The notes beneath the pieces were generated by a model, which searched no databases, was not told where the DNA came from, and saw only the letters and a list, made by a program, of their open reading frames with translations. This document shows positions 25,755-34,934 of a DNA stretch of 64,000 nt, piece after piece (positions within the stretch are counted from its first letter, which is position 1; every line of letters starts with the position of its first letter). This DNA is from Slackia piriformis YIT 12062. Lineage in GTDB: Bacteria > Actinomycetota > Coriobacteriia > Coriobacteriales > Eggerthellaceae. The stretch is from positions 1,427,114 to 1,491,113 of the forward strand of contig NZ_JH815198.1 of the NCBI RefSeq assembly GCF_000296445.1. Reading direction: 5' to 3'. The translations under genes were made by a program, and so were the position numbers.

Positions 25755-26057
25755 AGCCCTTTCCTTTCAATACAGGCGGGCGCATGCCCGCAACCGATAC
25801 AAAAAACGGGCTGATAGCAAAATGGCTCGCACATTCTTGCTGTTGGATGTGCGAACCTTTTAACGAAACAACCCGTTTCATGGATATAGCGCTCTATTGT
25901 ACCGTAGTGACTCGGTTTCGATAAGGAGAAATCCGCTCAGGAAAGTGAGTGGTAACCAGGCGGAAACAGAAATCTATAGACTCGAAGAAGCCCACGGCTG
26001 CAAGGGAGCACGCCTTGTGCAGCCATTCCGCTTCGGCGCCTCTTCACTCCCTGCGCG
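25755..26057. other. Promoter and structured leader of the NSS gene
   Basis: No gene. On the minus strand TACAAT (25904-25899) with TTATCG 17 bases upstream forms a candidate promoter. The transcript would begin near 25890 and carry a 12-13 base-pair hairpin (arms at about 25824-25836 and 25845-25857), a GCGGGC/GCCCGC hairpin near 25783-25798, and an AGCCCGTTTTTTG segment that can pair with an upstream ACGGGTT. The rest (25930-26057) is the truA 3' flank without visible signals. Confidence 0.5.
25799..25882 (-). promoter_or_regulatory. Possible transcription attenuator in the NSS leader
   Basis: The minus-strand leader has an outer pair ACGGGTT...AGCCCGT, whose 3' arm runs into six Ts, and an inner stem built on GGTTCGCACATCC. 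Together they form a nested terminator-like structure between the putative start site and the transporter ATG. No T-box signature or Trp/Tyr-rich leader peptide was seen. Confidence 0.4.
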
Positions 26058-26870
26058 TTAGCGCCGTTCGTCTTCGACGTACGGCTCATACCCCACGCGC
26101 CAGAACGTCAGGCCTGCGGCAGGGGCGTTCTGGCCCGCTGCTGAACGATTGCGAGCCTGGAGCACTTCGTCGATCCAGGCGACGGAACGTTTGCCTCTGC
26201 CCACTTCAACGAGCGTGCCCACCATCGTACGAACCATGGAATGCAAAAACGCGTTGCCTACTACGCGCACCGTGATCACCGGCGTGCCCGCAAGCACTTC
26301 TTCGTAAACGCCGCACGTCATGACATTGCGGCACGTAGAACGCCCATCCGCTTCGATGATATGGGCGGACGCCGCCATGCAGAAACTCTTGAAGTCATGC
26401 TCGCCCACAAAGCGTGCCGCCGCTTGGTTCATGGCATCAACATCAAGCGAAAGACCGCCCAGATGCCACACAAGAGGCATGATCAAGACCGGCCGCGCGC
26501 TCTGCGTGCAGATATGGTAGTGGTATTCGCGCCACTGGGCATCGAAGCGCGCGCTGAACCCCTCCGCTTTCTCCTCTGCGGCGGAAATGGAAATAGCCTC
26601 GTCAACCAATGCGTTCATCGAGCGCTGCAGCGACCGCAACGGCTTTGCCTGCAGTTCTTCTTCGGAGATATCGAAGCTGACAACCTGCCCGAGCGCATGT
26701 ACGCCCGCATCCGTGCGACCGGCGCAGACCGTCTTTACCTCACGATGGTACAACAGCGATAATGCCTGCTCAAGCTCTCCCTGCACGGTTTTCACATGGT
26801 CTTCTGCCTGGCGGGCGAACCCCGCGAAGGGTTCGCCGTTGTACGCCACGGCAAGGGCAATCGTAGGCAT
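26058..26870 (-). CDS. truA: tRNA pseudouridine(38-40) synthase
   Basis: TruA isomerises uridines 38-40 in the anticodon arm of many tRNAs. The 270-residue product has the catalytic Asp in CAGRTDAGVHALGQ, and the segments SMNALVDEA and FHSM-like (here NAFLHSMVRTMVGTLVEVG) typical of the family. The start MPTIALAVAYNG gives the family N-terminus and sits four bases after the dnaE stop, so the two genes are co-transcribed. Its own ribosome site is weak, consistent with coupling. Confidence 0.96.
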   Translation of the reverse strand: MPTIALAVAYNGEPFAGFARQAEDHVKTVQGELEQALSLLYHREVKTVCAGRTDAGVHALGQVVSFDISEEELQAKPLRSLQRSMNALVDEAISISAAEEKAEGFSARFDAQWREYHYHICTQSARPVLIMPLVWHLGGLSLDVDAMNQAAARFVGEHDFKSFCMAASAHIIEADGRSTCRNVMTCGVYEEVLAGTPVITVRVVGNAFLHSMVRTMVGTLVEVGRGKRSVAWIDEVLQARNRSAAGQNAPAAGLTFWRVGYEPYVEDERR

Positions 26871-26874
26871 TGCT

Positions 26875-29800
26875 CTAGCTCGCTTTCCAAACAGGACGGC
26901 CAAACAGGTCGAGAATCTCCGAATACAGAAGATTGTTCGTCACATCAACCGTGAAAGGAAGCTCGGCACGGAACTTCCTACCGTCCGCCTGCTGGACCTT
27001 CAACACCACGGCATCGCGACCAGGGTGGCTGCGAAGAATCTGCTGCAGCTGCGCAGACGTGGCCGCATTGAAGTCGGAGGAATTCAGCTTGATCTCAAGA
27101 TGGCTCGGACCGGCATTGGCCTCGTCAAGCTCCAGACGCTCCACCTCGAACGCCATGATCTGATCGCCGCGCTCCGAGTGCTCGAACTTGCCCTTGATCT
27201 TCACGATGGCGTCTTCCTGCAGCGCATCCTGGAAGTCGTCGTACTTGAAGCACACGCCTTCAACATGCCCCGTCGTGTCTTCGAGCACGAAGTTGGCCAT
27301 CTTCTTGCCCTTCTTCGTAAGCTTCACGCCCACGCTGGTGATCAGACCAGCGAAAATAGCACTGGGGATATCGCCCTTGTGCTCCGCCAAATCTCCCAGA
27401 TGGAACTTGGTTATGCGACGCAGCGCACCCTCGAACGGACGAAGCGGATGGTCCGAAACGTAGATCTTCAGAATCTCCTTCTCGTAGGCAAGCAGCGTAC
27501 GCTTGTCCCATTCGACGCCGTCCGCAGGAGGAATATCCTCCTCAAAGCCGCTGTCTTCCACATCGGCAAACATGTCGAACATGCTCACCTGACCGGCATC
27601 GCGATCGCGCTGACGCTTGGACGCGCTCTCAAGAAGCGGCGTTTCCTCAATGAAGTACATGAGCTGCTTGCGCGTATAACCCGTGCTATCGAACGCGCCC
27701 GCTTTGATAAGCGCCTCGAGCGTTTTACGGTTGTAGCACTTCGTATCCAGACGATTCACGAAATCGTGCAGGCTGGTATAAGGACCGTTCGCATTGCGCT
27801 CGGCGATGATGGCCTCGGCCACTGCGCCGCCAACACCGCGCACGCCCGCCAGACCGAAGCGGATTCCTTCGTCAAGCGGCGTGAACTCAAGGTTGGACGA
27901 ATTGATGTCGGGCGGCAAAACAGGAATATTGCTATGCGTGCAGCTAGCGATGTATTTAATCAGCTTGTCCGCATTGCCCATATAGCTGGAAAGCACCGCA
28001 GCCATGTATTCATGCGGATAGTATGCCTTCAAATACGCCGTGCGCATAACCAGAATGGCATATGCCGCAGAGTGCGATTTGTTGAACGCATACTTCGCGA
28101 ACTTCTCCGCGTCTTCCCAGATTTTCTCGGCGATTTCCAGCGAATAGCCGTTTTCCACCGCGCCGTTGCACCAGTCGTCCTTAAGCTTCATCATGACGTC
28201 GAGCTTTTTCTTGCCCATTGCCTTACGAAGCTTGTCGGCCTTACCGGCCGAAAAACCGCTCATGACCATGGAAATCTGCATGATCTGCTCTTGGTAGACC
28301 ATGGTGCCGTACGTTTCCTCGAGAAGAGGACGCAGGCGATCGTCATAGTAATGAACAGGCGTCTTGCCGCTTGCAACCTTGATGTAGTCCTCGACCATGC
28401 CGGACTCCAACGGGCCCGGACGGTTCAAAGCAATTGACGCCACGACGTCGGAGAAGCGCTTGGGTGGGAGACGTGCGAACAGGCCCACGTAGAGCGAACC
28501 CTCTACCTGGAACAAGCCGTCCATGTTGCCGGACTGCATGAGCTCAAACGCCTTTTCGTCCTCCGTAGGAATTTCCTCGGGGATGATTTCTACGCCGAAA
28601 CGATCTTTGATGTTACGACATGCACGAGAAAGCACACCCAGCGTACGCAGGCCCAAGAAGTCCATCTTGAGCAGGCCCAAATCGGGCGTGTAGTGACCGT
28701 CGTACTGGGTGATGATGCCGCCGCCCTTGGTGTCGCGCTTCATGGGGACGTGATCGGCCATGGGGTCGCGGCAGATGATCGTGGCGCATGCATGCACGCC
28801 CTCGCCGCGGACGTTGCCCTCGATGGAACGCGCCGCGTCAATGACCTCACGCGATTCGGGTTCGGTATCGTAGGCCTTCTTGAAATCGGGATTGGTGGCA
28901 AGCGCCTTGTCGATGGTGATGCCCAGCTCTTCGCCGACCATCTTGCACAGGCGGTCGCCCACGCCGTAAGGGTGCCCCAGCACGCGCGCGGCATCGCGGA
29001 TGGCGTTTTTCGCCTGCAGCTTGCCGAACGTGATAACGCCGGAAACGTGGTCTTCGCCGTAGACGTCTTTGATGTGCTCAATGACTTCCTGGCGACGCTC
29101 GTCCTCGAAGTCGACGTCGATATCGGGCATCTCAACACGCTCGGGCGACAGGAATCGCTCGAACAGCAGGCCGTTGGAAAGCGGATCGAGGTCGGTAATG
29201 CCCATGGCATACGCCACGATGGCGCCTGCCGCAGAACCACGGCCCGGTCCTACGCCGATTCCCTGGCTTCGCGCCCATTCAATATACTCCTGCACGATAA
29301 GGAAGTATGCAGGAAAGCCCTGCTGGATGATGATGCCCATCTCGTAGTCGGCACGCTCCTGCACCTCGGAAGGCACGGGCGTTCCGTAGCGCTTTTCAAG
29401 ACCTTCGTTTACACGCTTGCGAAACCAGCTTTCCTCGGTTTCGCCTTCGGGCAAGGGAAAGCGCGGAAGAATGGAGTCGCGTTCCAGCTCAACGTTGCAC
29501 TTTTCCGCCAACTCAACGGTGTTGTCGCACGCCTCGGGGAAATCGCGCATGACCTCGCGCATCTCCTCCTCGGTCTTCATATAGAACTCGTCGTTTTCGA
29601 AGCGCATGCGGTTTTCGTCGTCCATGTTGGAGCCGGTGCCGATGCACAGCATGATGTCCTGCGCGCGGGCGTCTTCGCGCGTCAGGTAATGGAAATCGTT
29701 GGTGGCGATGGTCTTCAAGCCCAGTTCGTTGGCGATTTTCACCAATTCGACGTTCATCTCGTGCTGAGTCATACCGCCGTTAGTGGTGATGCCATGGTCT

Positions 29801-30336
29801 TGCAGCTCGAGGTAGAAATCGCCGGGAGCATACAAATCGGCGAATTTGCACGCCCACTCGCGCGCACCCTCATAATCGCGCGCGTCAATGTAGCGCGGAA
29901 TAATGCCCGCAATGCACGCCGAGGCGGCGATAACACCTTCCGAGTAACGCTGCAACATGTCGAACGTGGTGCGCGGCTTGTAGTAGAAGTTATCCACATG
30001 CGATTCGGACACCAGGTGCACAAGATTGTGGTAGCCCACATTGTTTTTCGCCAGCAGCAGCATATGGTACAGGCGCGATTTGTTCTTCGTGCCCACCTCG
30101 GGGTCTTCGGTGAAATAAATCTCGCAGCCGTAAATAGGCTTGACGCGCTTGCCAGTCTCTTTTTCCACCGCATCGCATGCATCGCACAGCTCAGGAACGC
30201 CGCACATGACGCCGTGGTCGGTGATGGCGACAGCGGGCATGTCAAGATCGGCGGCGCGACGAACCATGTCCTTGATCTTGGTGGCTCCGTCGAGCATGGA
30301 ATATTCGGTGTGATTGTGAAGATGAACGAATGCCAT
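26875..30336 (-). CDS. dnaE: DNA polymerase III alpha subunit
   Basis: The replicative DNA polymerase catalytic subunit. The 1153-residue product starts with a PHP domain (HLHNHTEYSMLDGA, then ITDHG), the polymerase core with the catalytic acidic motif PDIDVDFEDERR, the fingers segment KKKLDVMMKLK-like (GKKKLDVM), and C-terminal HhH and OB-fold regions (IFAGLITSV). Length matches the DnaE1 class. AAGGAG lies ten bases upstream of the ATG. An extended -10 promoter is present about 90 bases upstream. It is followed after four bases by truA. Confidence 0.98.
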   Translation of the reverse strand: MAFVHLHNHTEYSMLDGATKIKDMVRRAADLDMPAVAITDHGVMCGVPELCDACDAVEKETGKRVKPIYGCEIYFTEDPEVGTKNKSRLYHMLLLAKNNVGYHNLVHLVSESHVDNFYYKPRTTFDMLQRYSEGVIAASACIAGIIPRYIDARDYEGAREWACKFADLYAPGDFYLELQDHGITTNGGMTQHEMNVELVKIANELGLKTIATNDFHYLTREDARAQDIMLCIGTGSNMDDENRMRFENDEFYMKTEEEMREVMRDFPEACDNTVELAEKCNVELERDSILPRFPLPEGETEESWFRKRVNEGLEKRYGTPVPSEVQERADYEMGIIIQQGFPAYFLIVQEYIEWARSQGIGVGPGRGSAAGAIVAYAMGITDLDPLSNGLLFERFLSPERVEMPDIDVDFEDERRQEVIEHIKDVYGEDHVSGVITFGKLQAKNAIRDAARVLGHPYGVGDRLCKMVGEELGITIDKALATNPDFKKAYDTEPESREVIDAARSIEGNVRGEGVHACATIICRDPMADHVPMKRDTKGGGIITQYDGHYTPDLGLLKMDFLGLRTLGVLSRACRNIKDRFGVEIIPEEIPTEDEKAFELMQSGNMDGLFQVEGSLYVGLFARLPPKRFSDVVASIALNRPGPLESGMVEDYIKVASGKTPVHYYDDRLRPLLEETYGTMVYQEQIMQISMVMSGFSAGKADKLRKAMGKKKLDVMMKLKDDWCNGAVENGYSLEIAEKIWEDAEKFAKYAFNKSHSAAYAILVMRTAYLKAYYPHEYMAAVLSSYMGNADKLIKYIASCTHSNIPVLPPDINSSNLEFTPLDEGIRFGLAGVRGVGGAVAEAIIAERNANGPYTSLHDFVNRLDTKCYNRKTLEALIKAGAFDSTGYTRKQLMYFIEETPLLESASKRQRDRDAGQVSMFDMFADVEDSGFEEDIPPADGVEWDKRTLLAYEKEILKIYVSDHPLRPFEGALRRITKFHLGDLAEHKGDIPSAIFAGLITSVGVKLTKKGKKMANFVLEDTTGHVEGVCFKYDDFQDALQEDAIVKIKGKFEHSERGDQIMAFEVERLELDEANAGPSHLEIKLNSSDFNAATSAQLQQILRSHPGRDAVVLKVQQADGRKFRAELPFTVDVTNNLLYSEILDLFGRPVWKAS

Positions 30337-30423
30337 TGCGCGCTTGCTCCTTGCTGCCTATGCCGTGTGTTCCTGTGAATTGCATTCTTATCGAGAAACG
30401 TAACGAGTCGTGTTCCGCATGCC

Positions 30424-30447
30424 ATCATACCAGGCGAACAAACTTTC
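30424..30447 (-). promoter_or_regulatory. Extended -10 promoter candidate for dnaE
   Basis: On the minus strand TGG TATGAT (TATGAT at 30429-30424) forms an extended -10; the -35 region is weak (TGTTCG 17 bases upstream). It would start transcription near 30417, giving a leader of about 80 bases. Confidence 0.45.
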
Positions 30448-30560
30448 GAACATCGAACAGAATATGGAGTTTTTCGCACAACTTTTCTTGCCCGAATCCA
30501 TCTTTTTTCTTTCGAGGTTCTTGCCGCCGGCGGATCGCGCCGCTTGACCTCTGCGCGCCC

Positions 30561-31061
30561 CTATCCTAGCGGCCACAGCAGCACGCCAAGGCCGCAAACA
30601 ATGCCAACGACAGCGCCCGCCACAACATCTTTGGGGAAATGAACGCCGCCTATCACGCGTACGGCGGCCATGAATGCATCGGCCACAAGCAGCACGCATC
30701 CAACCAAGGGACACCAGGCAAGCCAGCACATGGCAATAATCGTCGCCGAGAACACGTGACGGCTCGGAAACGACCGCCCCGACGTATCTTTCTTGATCAA
30801 AGGGTCGATAGAAAGCAGCTCGTACGGACGCGGTGCATTGAACCGTGCGCGAAACGCACTCAAGCAGACGAAGCCTGCGGCGGGAACGCACATGCAAGGA
30901 ACAAGCAGCGCGCTTTGCGTAAAGAAAAGCATTACCAGCAAAACGGGATAGAGCACATAAAACGCGGCAGTGAGCACCTTGTTTGCCGCCAACAGTGCAC
31001 GCGCAAGCGAAGGACGGGCGCGAAACGGCGCAGAAATCTTTTCATACTGCAATGCGTTCAC
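30561..31061 (-). CDS. PAP2-family membrane phosphatase
   Basis: A 166-residue protein when read from the GTG preceded by AAGGGGG; the longer ATG reading would overlap the divergent gene at 31134. Four to five membrane segments are visible, with the phosphatase signatures FNAPRPYE (motif 1), SFPSRHVFSAT (motif 2, PSRH) and RVIGGVHFPKDVVAG (motif 3, with the catalytic His and Asp). Such enzymes dephosphorylate lipid phosphates, for example undecaprenyl-pyrophosphate or phosphatidic acid, on the outer face of the membrane; the exact substrate is open. It lies downstream of and divergent from its neighbours, with no operon partner visible. Confidence 0.87.
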   Translation of the reverse strand: MNALQYEKISAPFRARPSLARALLAANKVLTAAFYVLYPVLLVMLFFTQSALLVPCMCVPAAGFVCLSAFRARFNAPRPYELLSIDPLIKKDTSGRSFPSRHVFSATIIAMCWLAWCPLVGCVLLVADAFMAAVRVIGGVHFPKDVVAGAVVGIVCGLGVLLWPLG

Positions 31062-31133
31062 CCGCAACCCCCTTGCTTTCCTTCTCGCGCGATTGTAGCG
31101 TAATCGCAGCCAATCGCACGCGAAAGGACAAGC

Positions 31134-31853
31134 ATGCAATTCACCGTAGAAGAATCGTTTTGGGAACTCTTCCCCGACGCCGCCATTGGCGTCATTGCGG
31201 CAAAGGAGCTCACGGCTCCCGAGAACATCCCCTCGCCGCAGCTCGATGCCCTATCGCGCCTGCTCGCCGCTGCCAACGGCATGGCGCAGCTGCATCTGCC
31301 CGATAGCAATATCGCGGAAAACGACGTCGTCAAGGTCTGGCGCGATGCATACCGCCTCTTCGAGACGAAAAGAGGCGCACGAAGCACCATCGAAGTTCTT
31401 CTGAAGCACGTGTTGAAACACGATCCCGTCAAAAGCGTCAACCCGCTCGCAGACATCTGCAACATCGTCTCGCTCAAGCACGCCCTTCCCGTCAGCGCAG
31501 AGGACTACGATGCGATCGTCGGGAACTTAAGGCTGTGCGTGACCGCCGGCGGAAATGACTTCCAGCCTCTCGACTCCTGGACGAAAGACCCTGCACTTGC
31601 TGGCGAAGTGTGCTATCTGGACGACGAAGGCGCCGTTCGCCGCTGCTGGAACTGGTGCAGCGGAGAACGAACCGTCTACCGCGCGAGCTCCAAGAGCGCG
31701 CTCGTCATCGTGGAAAGCGTCGATCCCGCTCGCCGAGAAGAACTCGAAGCGGCCCTCGCCGAGCTTTCTGCCCTCCTGCAGCACAACCTGGGCGCAACCG
31801 TTGAAACCAGCGCCGTCGTGACTAAGGAAAGCCCGAGCATCGCGATCGGGTAA
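31134..31853 (+). CDS. B3/4 tRNA-binding-domain protein
   Basis: A 239-residue soluble protein resembling the B3/4 domain of phenylalanyl-tRNA synthetase beta chain (PF03483) as a stand-alone protein. Seen in the sequence are WRDAYRLFETKRGARSTIE, NPLADICNIVSLKHALPV, and LVIVESVDP near the end. Free-standing B3/4 proteins may edit or bind aminoacyl-tRNAs or amino acids, but the function is not settled. It is convergent with the LuxR regulator gene; a perfect hairpin lies between the two ends. AAAGGA lies about seven bases upstream of the ATG. Confidence 0.8.
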   Translation: MQFTVEESFWELFPDAAIGVIAAKELTAPENIPSPQLDALSRLLAAANGMAQLHLPDSNIAENDVVKVWRDAYRLFETKRGARSTIEVLLKHVLKHDPVKSVNPLADICNIVSLKHALPVSAEDYDAIVGNLRLCVTAGGNDFQPLDSWTKDPALAGEVCYLDDEGAVRRCWNWCSGERTVYRASSKSALVIVESVDPARREELEAALAELSALLQHNLGATVETSAVVTKESPSIAIG

Positions 31854-31862
31854 GCAAGCAAT

Positions 31863-32834
31863 CTAGGATCTCATGCGGAAATCGCGCATGAGATCCTGAC
31901 GGTTCGACTGCCCTGTCTTATGCAGGATGTTGTGCACGTGCACCTTGACCGTGGAAAGCGCCAGGCTCATATCGTTGGCAATATGCTGGTTGTCCTTGCC
32001 CAGCAAAACCTCCCGAAGCACCTCGACCTCGCGTGCGGAAAGACCGTAGCGATCCTGATAAGACGCCAGGCCGTTATCGATGAACGCGACCGATTTGTCG
32101 CCGTTGTCCGCAGGCGGCGTTTTGAAATGCAGGGAAAACAGCTTCCAGCAATCCACGCACACGAATCCCGCAAACCACATCATAAGAATATTCTCCGCGA
32201 AATTGCGCTCAGGGAAAAACGGCACCGACCCCGTGGAGACCAGCGCAGGGTCAATCACGAACATGAGCACACCGTTTTCCGCCACGATGGCGAACACGAG
32301 CGCCCACGCTCCGACATAGAACCAACGATAACGCCACAGCCGTTCGCGCACGGCGCCGTCGGAGGACTGCATGTAGCAAACGCCCACGAAGGCCAGAACC
32401 CACACCATGAAAAGCGAACGCATGCCGTAGAAGACGAACAAGCCCACCGGACCGCTGTCCGTCAAGAAAAACACGACAAGGCTGCCCACGACGAACGCGA
32501 TGCCGGGAACGACGATAAGCGGCTTGCTTTTCACTTCGAAAAAATCGCATATACAAAGCCAGAACGCCATCAGAATGCCGAGGCCTGTAACGATAGACGG
32601 CAGCTGGGAGCCGACGAAATAGACCGAGTCGGGAGCGACCGACGTCACGCCACGCAATAGAAAATCATCCTGGAAAACCAGCGCCACGTCGAGGAAATAG
32701 GCGATGAAACCGACACATGCATATGCGAACAGTCGTCGATGAGATATCAGGTATCCGGACAGGCAGAACGCAGCCGCGGTGATGCTGACCAGAAGAATAA
32801 ACAGCGTGTAATAGAACAAAACGATCGTGGTCAT
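31863..32834 (-). CDS. Membrane LuxR-type regulator divergent from yfcC-like gene
   Basis: A 323-residue protein with about seven transmembrane segments in residues 1-245 and a LuxR-type HTH at about 255-320 (GLSAREVEVLREVLLGKDNQ, then TVKVHVHNILHKTGQSNRQ). The layout is that of a membrane-embedded one-component sensor, a class abundant in Eggerthellaceae. It is divergent from a YfcC-type transporter over a 364-base gap that contains a 7+7 palindrome, so it most likely senses the transported compound and controls that gene. The 3' end of the coding sequence is a perfect 13-base hairpin. Confidence 0.9.
   Translation of the reverse strand: MTTIVLFYYTLFILLVSITAAAFCLSGYLISHRRLFAYACVGFIAYFLDVALVFQDDFLLRGVTSVAPDSVYFVGSQLPSIVTGLGILMAFWLCICDFFEVKSKPLIVVPGIAFVVGSLVVFFLTDSGPVGLFVFYGMRSLFMVWVLAFVGVCYMQSSDGAVRERLWRYRWFYVGAWALVFAIVAENGVLMFVIDPALVSTGSVPFFPERNFAENILMMWFAGFVCVDCWKLFSLHFKTPPADNGDKSVAFIDNGLASYQDRYGLSAREVEVLREVLLGKDNQHIANDMSLALSTVKVHVHNILHKTGQSNRQDLMRDFRMRS
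31865..31897. terminator. Perfect hairpin in the LuxR gene 3' end (convergent)
   Basis: AGGATCTCATGCG and CGCATGAGATCCT form 13 perfect pairs with a seven-base loop. The structure lies inside the last codons of the LuxR gene, starts 11 bases after the convergent B3/4 gene's stop, and shares one base with the LuxR stop codon. There is no T-run. It probably serves as a two-way end signal. Confidence 0.6.
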
Positions 32835-33198
32835 GAATGAAGCCCCGTTTGTCGAAATACCCCGGCATTAACCGGTGCGGTAAACGACACCGGAACAAAA
32901 TCGCACGTGAAAACGTACGTTTATCATTCTACACCCAAATTAGACCCGTCCCCATACCATGTTAAATATCGCTTTATGTATGTCTAGGGCATACATTCTT
33001 TACAGAAACGTAACGCCGCACCAAGCCGGCGAACACGAGCTCCTAAACCTTCATCAAACCCGCAGCATACACGCACGAGATACGTCTCGCGCGCAAAAAG
33101 CGTGTCTACATAAGCCGATGGGAAGGAACGGCTTACTGATAGAAGAGAGGAAGCCGCCCGAGCAAGCACGGCGGCGCAAACACCACAAGGAGGAATTC
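32835..33198. other. Divergent control region, LuxR gene / YfcC gene
   Basis: No gene is seen. It contains the palindrome at 32976-32996 and AT-rich patches (32920-32975) suited for promoters on both strands. The last 200 bases form a long leader for the transporter, ending in the ribosome site AAGGAGGAATTC. A longer open frame runs through the leader in frame with the transporter but lacks a ribosome site. Confidence 0.6.
32976..32996. promoter_or_regulatory. Palindromic operator candidate ATGTATG-N7-CATACAT
   Basis: Two perfect seven-base arms separated by seven bases, in the gap between a LuxR-type regulator and the transporter gene. Size and symmetry fit a LuxR-family dimer site. Confidence 0.55.
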
Positions 33199-34782
33199 AT
33201 GTCAGCAGAAGCGACGGCCGCAACAGCGACCGCGACGGTCGAGGCACCGCCGAAGAAGAAAAAGAAATTCAGCGTACCTACCGCGTTCACCATTCTGTTC
33301 GTAATCACCATTCTGGCGGTTATCGCCACGTGGTTCATTCCCGCAGGCGCCTACTCGAAGCTGGCATACCTGCCCGAATCCTCGGAGTTCCAGATCACCG
33401 AGCCCAGCGGGGATGTTCGCACCATACCGGCAACCGAAGAGGCATTCCGCGCCGACCCCGAACTTGCCGACATGAAAGTCGACGTGAACAAGTTCCTCGA
33501 CGGCTCCATCACCAAGCCTGTTTCTGTCCCTGGCACCTACGAGGAGCTGCCGCAGCAGCCTAAGGGCTTGTTCGACGTTACGAAAGCCATGGTCAACGGC
33601 ACCATCAACGGCGTCGACATCATGGTCTTCATCCTTGTCTTGGGTGGTTTAATCGGCGTCGTCAACGCATCGGGCGCGTTCGAATCGGGCCTTGTCGCAT
33701 TGACGAAGAAGACAAAAGGTCGCGAATTCGCCTTGGTGTTCCTCGTCAGCATCCTGATGGTTCTCGGCGGTACGACTTGCGGCCTCGAAGAGGAAGCGGT
33801 CGCGTTCTATCCGATTCTCGTGCCTATATTCCTCGCCCTGGGCTATGACTCCATCGTCTGCGTCGGCGCTATCTTCCTCGCCAGCTCCATGGGTACCACG
33901 TTCTCCACGATCAACCCGTTCTCCGTCGTTATCGCCTCCAATGCTGCGGGCGTAGCCTGGACCGAAGGTATCGAATGGCGTGTCGTCGGCTGCGTCGTGG
34001 GCGCTATCGTAGTCGTGAGCTACCTGTTCTGGTACTGCAAGAAGATTAAGAAGAACCCCGAGGCCTCTTATACCTACGAGGATCGCGAGCACTTCGCAAA
34101 GCTCTTCAGCGTGCATGATTCCAACTCTTCCACCATCCCCGCTTTCGACTGGCGTCGTAAGCTCATCCTGGTGCTGTTCGTTTCCGCCTTCATCATCATG
34201 ATCTACGGCGTCGTGAACCTGCACTGGTGGTTCCCGCAGATGGCTGCATCCTTCCTGTTCATTGCCATCATCTGCATCTTCCTGACCGGCCTTGACGAGA
34301 AGACCGTCGTCGACTCCTTCATCAACGGCGCATCCAGCCTCGTCGGCGTGTCCTTGATTATCGGCTTGGCACGCGGCGTCAACCTAATCATGGAGGAAGG
34401 CTTCATCTCCGACACGCTGCTGTACTGGGCTTCCAATGCGGTTCAGGGCATGGATGGCGCCATCTTCATCATCATGATGATGGTCATCTTCTTCCTGCTC
34501 GGCTTCATCGTGCCGTCCTCTTCGGGCCTGGCAGTACTCGCTATGCCTATTCTGGCACCGCTGGCCGACACCGTTGGCATCGACCGCTCCATCATCGTTT
34601 CCGCTTACAACTGGGGTCAGTACGCAATGCTCTACCTCGCACCGACCGGCCTGGTCATGGCAACATTGACGATGTTGGACATGAAGTACACACATTGGTT
34701 GAAGTTCGTACTTCCGATGGTAGGCTTCCTGTTCGTCTTCGGCGGAGCACTCTTGGTCATCCAAGTCATGGTTGGAGCGTAG
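33199..34782 (+). CDS. YfcC-family transporter
   Basis: The start was set at MSAEATAA because AAGGAGGAATTC directly precedes it. The 527-residue product has a Thr/Ala-rich cytoplasmic N-terminus with PPKKKKK, then about 12 membrane segments. Features of the YfcC family seen are VPTAFTILFVITILAVIATW, a large loop after TM1 (about 60-125), GGTTCGLEEEAVAFYPILVP, and FIVPSSSGLAVLAMPILAPL near the end. Relatives are annotated as carriers for basic amino acids or other C4-type acids; the substrate here is unknown. It is divergent from a membrane LuxR regulator that is its likely controller, and followed by an intrinsic terminator. Confidence 0.9.
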   Translation: MSAEATAATATATVEAPPKKKKKFSVPTAFTILFVITILAVIATWFIPAGAYSKLAYLPESSEFQITEPSGDVRTIPATEEAFRADPELADMKVDVNKFLDGSITKPVSVPGTYEELPQQPKGLFDVTKAMVNGTINGVDIMVFILVLGGLIGVVNASGAFESGLVALTKKTKGREFALVFLVSILMVLGGTTCGLEEEAVAFYPILVPIFLALGYDSIVCVGAIFLASSMGTTFSTINPFSVVIASNAAGVAWTEGIEWRVVGCVVGAIVVVSYLFWYCKKIKKNPEASYTYEDREHFAKLFSVHDSNSSTIPAFDWRRKLILVLFVSAFIIMIYGVVNLHWWFPQMAASFLFIAIICIFLTGLDEKTVVDSFINGASSLVGVSLIIGLARGVNLIMEEGFISDTLLYWASNAVQGMDGAIFIIMMMVIFFLLGFIVPSSSGLAVLAMPILAPLADTVGIDRSIIVSAYNWGQYAMLYLAPTGLVMATLTMLDMKYTHWLKFVLPMVGFLFVFGGALLVIQVMVGA

Positions 34783-34888
34783 TTTCAAGCAAGACCGCGG
34801 CTTTTTACAAGCTGCACCGCATGAACCTCGGGGCTTTGTCTCGAATGAAGATTCGCTGCCCTTAGCGGCGGTCGCCATACCCCTTTAA

Positions 34889-34934
34889 GAAACGAGTCGC
34901 CCCTCTCCTTAGGGCGGCTCGTTTCGTTTTGCAG
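34889..34934 (+). terminator. Intrinsic terminator after the YfcC gene
   Basis: AAACGAGTCGCCC pairs with GGGCGGCTCGTTT around a nine-base loop and is followed by CGTTTTG. It lies about 110 bases after the stop. Confidence 0.8.

Noticed and set aside
24165-25814. Plus-strand open frame of 549 codons, rich in Gln, His and Arg
   Set aside because: Antisense to the NSS transporter gene, which has clear family signatures; the odd composition is the complement of membrane codons.
25558-25881. Minus-strand frame of 107 codons starting in the NSS leader, considered as a leader peptide
   Set aside because: It does not stop before the transporter gene but runs far into it in another frame, and has no run of regulatory codons.
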